Shown: positions 1 to 6,522 of the stretch, piece after piece | How the letters are laid out: every line of letters starts with the position of its first letter | Position numbering within the stretch: position 1 is the stretch's first letter | Source: an uncultured Dorea sp. | GTDB lineage: Bacteria; Bacillota; Clostridia; Lachnospirales; Lachnospiraceae | NCBI GenBank assembly: GCA_910578495.1 | Contig: CAJTRE010000004.1 | Location: forward strand, 1-64,000 | Reading direction: 5' to 3' | Length of the DNA stretch: 64,000 nucleotides | Notes under the pieces: generated by a model | Databases searched by the model: none | Seen by the model: only the letters and a program-made list of their open reading frames with translations | Told to the model about the DNA's origin: nothing | Position numbers and translations under genes: made by a program

Positions 1-35
1 TCACAACGTTTTGTGCCTTGAGCGAAGCGAAAGGA

Positions 36-164
36 ATGGATATAAAAATGAAAAATAATAAAAAATATACCGATGGAACTAAATTGGAAAAGACGCTTCC
101 GATAAGGTTTATCATCTTGTATATAGTTGCTGTTATAATTATCGCTACTATGAAATTTTGTTAA
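36..164 (+). CDS. small single-pass membrane peptide (unknown)
   Basis: A 42-codon frame starting at 36 (or at an in-frame ATG at 48), ending 18 bases before the TIR-like gene. The N-terminal half is Lys/Asp-rich and the C-terminal half is one hydrophobic segment (FIILYIVAVIIIATM), so it would be a one-pass membrane peptide. I do not recognise the family. Its position suggests translation together with the following gene. The weak start context (AAGG just upstream) and short length keep confidence low; the segment could instead be the tail of a larger gene outside the window. Confidence 0.35.
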   Translation: MDIKMKNNKKYTDGTKLEKTLPIRFIILYIVAVIIIATMKFC

Positions 165-182
165 GAAAGAAGGAGAATTTAT

Positions 183-578
183 ATGGCGTACAATTTATTT
201 ATCAGCCATTCTTGGAATTATTCTAATGCATATAATGATTTGATTAGATTGCTTGATTCAAAAGCCTATTTTAATTATAAGAATTATTCAGTTCCTAAAG
301 ATGATCCTATACATAATGCACCATATGATTATCAATTAGAGGCTGCTATCCGAAACCAAATATAGCATGCAAGTTGCGTTTTGATTCTTGCAGGTTGTTT
401 ATTCATCCTATAGCAAATGGATAAATATTGAAATTCAACTGGCACAAGAGATGGGAAAGAAAATCTTTGCCAGTGAGCCATGGCTTCTGAAAGAACATTG
501 TTGCTTGTTAAAAGAGTTACAAACCAAATTGTTAAATGGAATACGGACTCTATTATAAAAGCAATTAGAGGATATTAA
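183..578 (+). pseudogene. decayed TIR-like (DUF1863 / ThsB-type) protein
   Basis: The N-terminus (AYNLFISHSW, then SKAYFNYKNYSVPKDDPIH) is typical of the MTH538/DUF1863 TIR-like family that includes ThsB of Thoeris defence. An in-frame TAG at 363-365 stops it after 60 codons, but the family continues downstream: HASCVLILAG in the same frame, SSYSKWINIEIQLAQEMGKK in the next frame, then QIVKWNTDSIIKAIRGY after another shift, ending at a TAA at 576-578. That is one nonsense codon plus two frameshifts in a gene of about 130 codons, so it is not functional. A good site (AAGAAGGAGAA) precedes the ATG. The partner such proteins usually have (ThsA) is not seen; it may have been upstream of the window or lost. 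Confidence 0.85.
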
Positions 579-677
579 GCTGGAAAATGACATTCCAAAG
601 CAGACAATTATGCTATAAAAAGATTGCGATTACTAAGAATAGTCACAATACATATTAGCAGTTTAGAAAGGAAGGCT

Positions 678-1658
678 ATGGAAACAAAACCAAGGATATT
701 ATATCTGAAAAAAATATTAGAAGAAAGAACCGATGAAGAAAATCCTCTTTCCACAAAGCAGTTAATCAATATATTGAATGATGAATATGGAATATCTGCA
801 CATAGAACGACGGTTACAAAAGATATTGCAGCACTTCAGGAGTTTGGAATGGATATTGTTACTATTCATTCCACTCAAAGTAAGTATTTTGTAGCAAGTC
901 GCAAGTTTGAATTACCTGAACTCAAACTGCTGATTGACGCAGTAGAGTCCTCGAAGTTCATTACAAAGAAGAAAAGCGACGCTCTGATTGAGAAGATACA
1001 TACGATGACAAGTCCGGGGCAGGTGGCAAAGCTGAAGCGTAATAACTATGTGGTCAACCGAATTAAGCCGGACAATGAGCAGATTTATTACATTATAGAC
1101 ACTATAAACGATGCCATCAATGCAGGTAAGCAGATTTCTTTCCAGTATTATGATTATACCGGACTTAAGAAGAAAGAGTTGAAAAATAAAGGTGAAATAT
1201 ATAAATACAGTCCATATAAACTTCTTTGGAGCGGAGATAATTATTATGTTATCGGATATTCTGAGAAAAAAAGTAAAGTTGTCAATTTCCGAGTAGACCG
1301 TATTGCAGGAATGCCGGAGATACTGGATAAAGATATTCTGCCAATGCCGGATGACTTTGATATTGAAAATTTTACAAAAGAAGTATTTTTTATGTTCCCC
1401 GGAGAAAAGGTTATGGTGGACTTACGGTGTGATAACAGTCTGATGAAAACAATGGTTGACTGTTTTGGAGAAGATGTGACAACTCTTGCCTATGATATGA
1501 CTTCTTTCAGAGTGCAGACCGAAGTATCAGCCAGTCCTACGTTTTTCGGCTGGCTGTTTGGATTTAACGGTAAGGTACAGATACTTGCACCGGAGAGCTT
1601 GAAGGAACAGTACAAACAAATGATTATGAATGCAAGCAAGGATATTTTTGCTGTATAA
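678..1658 (+). CDS. WYL-domain transcriptional regulator
   Basis: 326 residues. The N-terminal ~70 residues form a winged helix-turn-helix (STKQLINILNDEYGISAHRT), and the C-terminal half carries a WYL domain (KYSPYKLLWSGDNYYVIGYS, then VVNFRVDRI) followed by the usual C-terminal extension. WYL proteins are ligand-responsive DNA-binding regulators often found beside defence and mobile genes; what this one senses cannot be read. The frame is open from 624, but the ATG at 678 is chosen because AGGAAGG lies just upstream and the protein then begins at the helix-turn-helix. It follows the dead TIR-like gene and precedes a secreted-protein gene on the same strand. Confidence 0.85.
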   Translation: METKPRILYLKKILEERTDEENPLSTKQLINILNDEYGISAHRTTVTKDIAALQEFGMDIVTIHSTQSKYFVASRKFELPELKLLIDAVESSKFITKKKSDALIEKIHTMTSPGQVAKLKRNNYVVNRIKPDNEQIYYIIDTINDAINAGKQISFQYYDYTGLKKKELKNKGEIYKYSPYKLLWSGDNYYVIGYSEKKSKVVNFRVDRIAGMPEILDKDILPMPDDFDIENFTKEVFFMFPGEKVMVDLRCDNSLMKTMVDCFGEDVTTLAYDMTSFRVQTEVSASPTFFGWLFGFNGKVQILAPESLKEQYKQMIMNASKDIFAV

Positions 1659-1686
1659 CAGCAAAGTGTCCGTGAGGGAGGATAAA

Positions 1687-2603
1687 ATGAGAGAGAAACG
1701 AGATGACAAAAAATACATACTCAAGTGACTGCATTATTGATCGCATTTGTTATGCTGTTGAGTGTATGTCCTATTACGGCTTTGGCGGAAACAGAAAAAA
1801 CAGGTGTGATTGGTAAAGTATATGAGTTTGATGAGGATAGCGATTACGAAATTGCTTTAGATTATGAAGTAACTTCGGATAAGCTCATTGATACTGTTAG
1901 TCATTATCGCATTTTCTTTACATACTCTGTTCGTAACGGAAATTGTATGGTTTATCCGATAGATGTTCCTACAGGAAGCGAATTGACAAATAGTTCTATG
2001 ACAGAAAACGGATTTATACTTGATTTAGCAAAATCTCGTTATCTGCAAATAAATGTTAAGCGTGAAATATTGTCCGAAAGTGCGGATGGATTGGTTGAGG
2101 ATACCCGATTTAACGGACCGGCTAAGGACGGAGCAAAATACACAGAAGAAGGTATTTATACAATCTCTGCTAAAAATCAATATACTAATCAGACAACAAC
2201 AAAGAAAATCTATGTTGGCAACAATAATGTATTAAAAGCGTTTATGACATCAGGACTCTCTATTGAGGATATAAATAAACTGATGTCCGAGGGTGCAAAA
2301 ATAGATGATAATGGTGTGATTACTCTTTTAACGGGGGCTACTGTTAGTAATGGACCATCAGAGAGTTCAGAAAATAGCTCCATAATGGTTATTGTAATTG
2401 TAGTGACTGTCGTTTTTGCCATTGCTGTTATTTGTGGCATTATAATTAGAAAAAAGAAAAAATCTATACAGAATGAAATAATTACGGAGAACATCAACCT
2501 TATAATTAAGGGAAAACATAAGAAAACACTGATATTTCCTGTGTTTTCAGGCAATTCAGTGTTTTACTCGGATTCATGTTTGGTTGTCATTTGGATCTTA
2601 TAA
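1687..2603 (+). pseudogene. secreted, C-terminally membrane-anchored protein with a frameshifted start
   Basis: The best start is the ATG at 1687 behind GGGAGGATAAA, giving MREKRDDKK and then a stop at 1726. Adding one base to the A-run at 1708-1713 joins it to the next frame, which supplies a signal peptide core (TALLIAFVMLLSVCPITALA) and about 270 residues with a transmembrane segment near the C-terminus (IMVIVIVVTVVFAIAVICGI) followed by RKKKK. So this is an exported protein with a stop-transfer anchor. No domain is recognised between. As it stands it could start only at a GTG at 1725 that lacks a site. Its last ~25 codons run into the hairpin serving the opposite gene, so the C-terminus may be a junction. 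Confidence 0.55.
2523..2565 (-). terminator. hairpin at the end of the RHH gene
   Basis: Ten-base arms AAAACACTGA (2523-2532) and TCAGTGTTTT (2556-2565) enclose a second small hairpin (CCTGTGTTTTCAGG). It lies immediately past the stop of the minus-strand ribbon-helix-helix gene and ends in A/T-rich sequence on both sides, so it could terminate in either direction. Confidence 0.5.
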
Positions 2604-2734
2604 TACTCGGTCAGAATCATGTTAATCTGCTGGGAACGTGTTCGATAGTTCGCTTTCGCATCCTTATCAATCTCAGCAACCAGTTCTTTGGACAAAGTAG
2701 TATAAACCTGAATATTGTTGGAACTGATAGCCAT
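2564..2734 (-). CDS. ribbon-helix-helix DNA-binding protein
   Basis: 56 residues. The pattern is a short beta strand (NIQVYTTLSKELVAEIDKDA) followed by two helices (NYRTRSQQINMILTEYY), the Arc/CopG ribbon-helix-helix plan used by plasmid repressors, antitoxins and relaxosome accessory proteins. The start at 2734 is set by a strong GGAGG six bases upstream; the longer frame to 2752 has no site. The start codon lies inside a small palindrome (GCCACATGGC) like those over the relaxase and DUF3847 starts some 11 kb away. No toxin gene is adjacent, so a repressor or mobilization role is more likely than an antitoxin. Confidence 0.75.
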   Translation of the reverse strand: MAISSNNIQVYTTLSKELVAEIDKDAKANYRTRSQQINMILTEYYKIQMTTKHESE

Positions 2735-2739
2735 GTGGC
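2730..2739 (-). promoter_or_regulatory. palindrome over the RHH start codon
   Basis: GCCACATGGC on the minus strand contains the ATG and directly follows GGAGGT. It is a shorter form of the palindrome found at the relaxase and DUF3847 starts (13451-13464 and 13814-13827), which share the same GGAGGTGCCA lead-in. Confidence 0.45.
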
Positions 2740-2867
2740 ACCTCCGATTCAATTTAATAGAATTATTCTATCATACTTCTTCGGATGGGGCAATGTGAAC
2801 AGAAAATTGAAGAATTGTTGTTACTGAAAGGGTTGAACAGTCGGCAAAGAAAATCTTAGAATAGAGA

Positions 2868-3017
2868 ATGATAAGAAAGGTAGAACAGATGAAACAGGCA
2901 CAAGGCATTACAGAACAGTTAAAGGTAGAAAATGCCTTGGAATGGATAGGAAGAATGAACAATATACAAGTATGTGCGAGGGAGATTGTGGATAAAGAGA
3001 TAATTTATCAAGAATGA
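2868..3017 (+). pseudogene. C-terminal fragment of a TnpV-like transposon protein
   Basis: The frame reads MIRKVEQMKQAQGITEQLKV and continues ENALEWIGRMNNIQVCAREI to a TGA at 3015. This matches the C-terminal third of transposon-encoded TnpV proteins (about 120 residues; consensus roughly GVTEQLKAENQMEWVRRMN), which accompany Tn4451-type serine-recombinase elements. The same frame is stopped by a TAG at 2862 just before the fragment, with recognisable codons (VEQSAKKILE) before the stop, so this is a remnant. It marks the DNA between about 2.5 and 3.1 kb as part of a mobile element or the scar of one. Confidence 0.65.
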
Positions 3018-3147
3018 AATGTAAGATAAATAGTGTATAAAATGTAACAGGGCATCATAAGATAAAATTGTAATTGCATTTTCCACATAGTTCGTGTAGA
3101 ATGTAATTAGAAAAGCTGTGCATCAGCGGTGGGTTGACACCTAAAAT

Positions 3148-3248
3148 CTGATACGTTTTCCGAACGAAGGTGTCGGAGGTTGGCAGGCAACGGAAAAACC
3201 TGATATTTTCCAGACGAAGGTGCTGGAGGTTGGCAGACAACGGAAAAA
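3148..3248 (+). repeat. imperfect tandem repeat, two units of about 50 bp
   Basis: Units at about 3148-3198 and 3200-3248 share CTGATA, TTTTCC, GACGAAGGTG, GGAGGTTGGCAG and CAACGGAAAAA with few differences. No protein is encoded on either strand. The pair lies between the TnpV remnant and the hairpin in front of the PBECR4 gene, so this roughly 300-base gene-free stretch holds repeats only. Confidence 0.8.
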
Positions 3249-3256
3249 TCAACCAT

Positions 3257-3299
3257 GAGAAGGGAATGTTTAGTGCTGCGGCGTGAACATTCCCTTCTC
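3257..3299. repeat. long perfect inverted repeat upstream of the PBECR4 gene
   Basis: Arms GAGAAGGGAATGTT (3257-3270) and AACATTCCCTTCTC (3286-3299) are perfectly complementary over 14 bp with a 15-base loop. The following bases (TAAATCTTAAGG) are not a U-run, so a simple terminator is not convincing. It sits 27 bases before the next gene and could act as a leader structure, an operator or an element end. Confidence 0.7.
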
Positions 3300-3326
3300 T
3301 AAATCTTAAGGGATAAGGATTAGGTT

Positions 3327-3992
3327 ATGGACAAAAGACGTGCGATACAGATTATGACAAAAGCGGCACAATTATATAAAGAACATCTGGAGGATCAGAA
3401 GATTTTGTTTCTATATGGTTTGCCGAAAGAGGTAAAAAAACAATTACAGGATAAGGGAAAAATTTTGTCATCTGTACAGGGATATGAAGTCGCTTTCCAC
3501 AGATACAATTTTCTGCATCTTACAGGGGTTCGATTGAATAAAAAAGAAACAGCTTCCGCAATTCATTTTTATCAAAAATGCTTGGATAAACGATTAACGG
3601 AAAATGATTTTTCTTTTGCAAAAGATGGCTCTACGGGACAGAAGTTAGATATATTGGAACGGATGATGCTTATTAAGAAAAATGTAACAATGATAGGAGA
3701 ATTTACAGACCGAGGACCGAAATTGTTTACTGAAAAAGCTGCCGGAAATATCTGTGGTTGTATTGGTTTTGTCAAAGATAAAAATACGAAATTAAATGTG
3801 CCGAATACATTGCTGAAAAAGGATATCAGAGATGTAACAGCACAGCCTACATATAAAGTGTTTGCTGTCATATCAAAACATTATACAGACGAGAAATATA
3901 CAAATCTTATGAAACTGGATAAATGTATTGATTTGAAAGAGTGTTGTTTCTCAGAAACAATAGAAAATATGATAGATAGAGAAAATCTATAA
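3327..3992 (+). CDS. PBECR4-type nuclease-fold protein
   Basis: 221 residues. The sequence matches my memory of the PBECR4 family (phage Barnase-EndoU-ColicinE5/D-RelE-like nuclease 4): EVAFHRYNFLHLTGV near residue 60, LDILERMMLIKKNVTMIGEF near 115, GPKLFTEKAAGNICGCIGFV near 135 and PNTLLKKDIRD near 160. Members are found in phages and integrative elements and are predicted RNases; the activity here is inferred from the family only. The start follows AAGGGATAAGG. No immunity or antitoxin gene is adjacent. The gene stands alone between the long hairpin at 3257 and a terminator at 4001. Confidence 0.75.
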   Translation: MDKRRAIQIMTKAAQLYKEHLEDQKILFLYGLPKEVKKQLQDKGKILSSVQGYEVAFHRYNFLHLTGVRLNKKETASAIHFYQKCLDKRLTENDFSFAKDGSTGQKLDILERMMLIKKNVTMIGEFTDRGPKLFTEKAAGNICGCIGFVKDKNTKLNVPNTLLKKDIRDVTAQPTYKVFAVISKHYTDEKYTNLMKLDKCIDLKECCFSETIENMIDRENL

Positions 3993-4000
3993 TGAAATAT

Positions 4001-4048
4001 AAAACCATGCTACTGCTTTTCAAAACAGTATCATGGTTTTATTTGTTT
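4001..4048 (+). terminator. terminator of the PBECR4 gene
   Basis: AAAACCATG (4001-4009) pairs with CATGGTTTT (4032-4040), with an inner TACTG/CAGTA stem, followed by ATTTGTTTGTT. Placed 9 bases after the stop codon. Confidence 0.8.
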
Positions 4049-4089
4049 GTTACATTTCAATGCAACTATTTACTTTACAAAACTGGAAA

Positions 4090-4098
4090 TGATATAAT
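4090..4098 (+). promoter_or_regulatory. extended -10 promoter for the two-component operon
   Basis: TGATATAAT is a TGn-TATAAT extended -10 element about 30 bases before the regulator start. A poor -35 (TTACTT at 4070) stands 17 bases upstream, as is usual for extended -10 promoters. Confidence 0.6.
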
Positions 4099-4128
4099 TA
4101 TCATTGATTTTAAAAGAAAGTAGAGCGA

Positions 4129-4815
4129 ATGATGAGCGAAAAGTTACTGATTGTTGAAGATGACAAAAAATTAAATGATGGAATACGCCTTGCCTTGAAG
4201 AATGATTCCTATTTCTTTTATCAGTGCAGAACTTTGCAGGAAGCGAGAGATATCCTAAACAGGGAAGATATAACATTGGTTTTATTAGATGTAAACTTGC
4301 CAGATGGAAATGGAATTGATTTTGTAAGAGAAATCAGGAAAAACAGTCAAGTACCGATTATTCTGCTTACTGTAAATAACATGGAAGTAGATATCGTAAC
4401 AGGATTGGAAGCTGGGGCAAATGATTATATTACGAAACCATTTAGTTTGATGGTTCTGCGTGCAAGGGTATCTGTGCAGCTTAGAAATAAAGAGGCAACA
4501 GCAAAGGATTCTATGGAGTTCGATGGACTTGAGTTCTATTTCGATAAAATGGAATTTTTTAAAAACAGAGAACCGATTGAACTTAGTAAGACTGAACAAA
4601 AGTTATTGCGAGTGTTGTGTGAAAATAAAGGTAAAGTATTGAAACGAGAATACTTGATCGACGAGGTATGGCAGGGGGATACAGAGTTTGTGGATGCCCA
4701 TGCCCTGACTGTTGCAATCAAACGTCTCAGAGATAAATTGGAAGATGATGTACAGAAGCCTAAATATATCAAGACGGTTTACGGAATTGGTTATACATGG
4801 GCGGTGAAAGAATGA
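4129..4815 (+). CDS. OmpR/VanR-family response regulator
   Basis: 228 residues. A receiver domain (residues 4-120) has the acidic pocket in LLIVEDDKK and the phospho-acceptor Asp at about residue 54 (LVLLDVNLPDGNG), with conserved Lys in ITKPFS. A C-terminal winged helix (about 130-226) has the usual ELSKTEQKLLRVL and HALTVAIKRLRDKLE segments. The gene overlaps the kinase start by four bases (ATGA), so the two are translationally coupled. Position before an ABC transporter and FtsX permease marks it as the likely regulator of that pair, sensing a cell-envelope-active peptide by analogy with BceRS/VanRS-type loci; the ligand is unknown. Confidence 0.92.
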   Translation: MMSEKLLIVEDDKKLNDGIRLALKNDSYFFYQCRTLQEARDILNREDITLVLLDVNLPDGNGIDFVREIRKNSQVPIILLTVNNMEVDIVTGLEAGANDYITKPFSLMVLRARVSVQLRNKEATAKDSMEFDGLEFYFDKMEFFKNREPIELSKTEQKLLRVLCENKGKVLKREYLIDEVWQGDTEFVDAHALTVAIKRLRDKLEDDVQKPKYIKTVYGIGYTWAVKE

Positions 4816-5708
4816 CAGAAAAAATTATATGGGTTGCAGGAATATTTCTCCTGAGCGGAGTATTTTGGTACTGTATTTTTTATCAGAAAGAAAAAAGGCT
4901 TTTGAACCGGCTGCAGCAAATGCTGGATTGTGCGATAGATGGAGAATTGGAACGGACAGAAATATCTGAAGAAAAGTATTCTACCCTTGAAAACAGCATG
5001 AAACAGTATTTAGACAGTAATTTTCTGGCAAGAAAGAACCAGCAGGAGCAGAAAGAAGTGATACAGAAACTTATTTCCGACATTGCACATCAGACATTGA
5101 CTCCTATTTCAAATTTGAAAATTTATGGGGAAATACTCTCTGAATCGAATCATGAAAATCAGGAAGAGATAGATACCATTTTGGAACAGACGGAGAAACT
5201 AGATTTTCTGATACAATCACTGGTCAAATTATCTCGGATGGAGAGTGGGATTATCGCAGTACACCCAGAAAAGGTTGGTATCAGGCAGTTGCTGGAGGAT
5301 ATTCGGCAGCAGTTTGCTGCAAAAGCAAGGGAGAAGAATATTACCTTGAGTGTGTGCGATACAGATTTGTATGTTATCTGTGATTTGAAATGGACGGCAG
5401 AGGCACTTGGAAATATCGTAGACAATGCGATTAAATACACGCTGGGCGGAGGAACAGTCCAGATGAAAGTGGAGAAGTATTCTTCCTTTGTGAAGGTTGA
5501 TGTAATCGACGATGGTATTGGAATCAAAAAGGAAGAAATACCAAAGATATTTGGAAGGTTTTACCGAAGCCTGTCAGTAGCAGATCAACCAGGGGTAGGA
5601 GTTGGTTTATTTCTTGCAAGAGAGATTATTCAGGCGCAAAAAGGATATGTGAAAGTGAAATCAGAGATTGGGAAAGGTTCCACATTTTCTGTGTTTCTTC
5701 CCGTATAA
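4812..5708 (+). CDS. sensor histidine kinase, small BceS-like type
   Basis: 298 residues from the ATG overlapping the regulator stop. One transmembrane helix is seen (residues 5-22, WVAGIFLLSGVFWYCIFY), with almost no outside loop. The phospho-acceptor His is in ISDIAHQTLTPISNLK (about residue 93), followed by N box (GNIVDNAIKYT), D/G1 (DVIDDGIGI), F box (KIFGRFYRS) and G2 (GVGVGLFLARE). The lack of a sensor domain suggests it senses through the partner FtsX permease, as in Bce-type modules; that is inference from architecture. A terminator hairpin follows before the transporter genes. Confidence 0.9.
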   Translation: MTEKIIWVAGIFLLSGVFWYCIFYQKEKRLLNRLQQMLDCAIDGELERTEISEEKYSTLENSMKQYLDSNFLARKNQQEQKEVIQKLISDIAHQTLTPISNLKIYGEILSESNHENQEEIDTILEQTEKLDFLIQSLVKLSRMESGIIAVHPEKVGIRQLLEDIRQQFAAKAREKNITLSVCDTDLYVICDLKWTAEALGNIVDNAIKYTLGGGTVQMKVEKYSSFVKVDVIDDGIGIKKEEIPKIFGRFYRSLSVADQPGVGVGLFLAREIIQAQKGYVKVKSEIGKGSTFSVFLPV

Positions 5709-5768
5709 GGTGCGAATAGTATCAAAACTGTGATATTTCAGAAACCGGATGGAGACATTGTTATGATA

Positions 5769-5807
5769 AAGTCTGTATTGTAAAGATCAATACAGGCTTT
5801 TTTACAA
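5769..5807 (+). terminator. terminator between the kinase and the ABC genes
   Basis: AAGTCTGTATTG (5769-5780) pairs with CAATACAGGCTT (5788-5799), followed by TTTTTT. The transporter genes therefore need readthrough or their own start of transcription. No convincing promoter is visible in the 20 bases left before the ABC gene's ribosome site, so partial readthrough (attenuation) is possible. Confidence 0.8.
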
Positions 5808-5827
5808 TATAAGACAGGGAGGAAGAC

Positions 5828-6508
5828 ATGAATATATTAAAAGCAGTAGATTTACAAAAAATATATGGACAGGGAGAAACGGAAGTTCAAGCCCTTGATG
5901 GTGTAAATTTGGAAGTGGAAAAAGGGGAGTTTGTAGCGATTGTTGGGACTTCTGGGAGTGGAAAGTCTACGATGCTCCATATCATTGGTGGATTGGATAA
6001 TCCAACATCCGGGCAGGTAATTGTGGATGGACAGGACTTAAGCCATATGACAGATGAAGAGCTTACCATTTTCAGGCGCAGAAATATTGGTTTTGTATTT
6101 CAACAGTATAATTTAGTTCCGATGCTGAATGTATGGGAGAATATTATTCTTCCCGTGAAACTGGATGGCAAAAAGATTGAAAAGAAATATGTAGATGAAA
6201 TCATTGATACACTTGGTATTCGGACAAAATTGGAAAATCTGCCAAGTGCTTTATCCGGGGGACAGCAGCAGAGAGTGGCGATTGCAAGGGCATTAGCGGC
6301 GAAACCGGCTATTTTACTGGCTGATGAACCGACCGGTAATTTGGACTCAAAAACAAGTCAGGATGTATTGGGACTTCTAAAAGTAACCAGTAAGCGGTTT
6401 CATCAGACTATCGTAATGATTACCCATAATGAGGAGATTGCCCAGATGGCAGACCGGATTTTGCAGATTGAAGATGGAAAAATTGTTTCAGACAGTGGAT
6501 TGGTATAG
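5828..6508 (+). CDS. ABC transporter ATP-binding protein (MacB/BceA-like)
   Basis: 226 residues with Walker A GTSGSGKST (about residues 39-47), Q-loop FVFQQYNLVPML, signature LSGGQQQRVAIARAL, Walker B ILLADEPTG and H-loop MITHNEE. It is the cytoplasmic ATPase partner of the FtsX-type permease starting 15 bases downstream. Such pairs remove antimicrobial peptides from the membrane or export lipids and peptides using a mechanotransmission mechanism. The start follows a strong GGGAGGAAG. Confidence 0.93.
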   Translation: MNILKAVDLQKIYGQGETEVQALDGVNLEVEKGEFVAIVGTSGSGKSTMLHIIGGLDNPTSGQVIVDGQDLSHMTDEELTIFRRRNIGFVFQQYNLVPMLNVWENIILPVKLDGKKIEKKYVDEIIDTLGIRTKLENLPSALSGGQQQRVAIARALAAKPAILLADEPTGNLDSKTSQDVLGLLKVTSKRFHQTIVMITHNEEIAQMADRILQIEDGKIVSDSGLV

Positions 6509-6522
6509 CAGGGGGCGATTAT

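Noticed and set aside
2576..2827. 83-codon plus-strand frame over the RHH gene
   Set aside because: Antisense to a gene with good motifs and ribosome site; composition is not protein-like.
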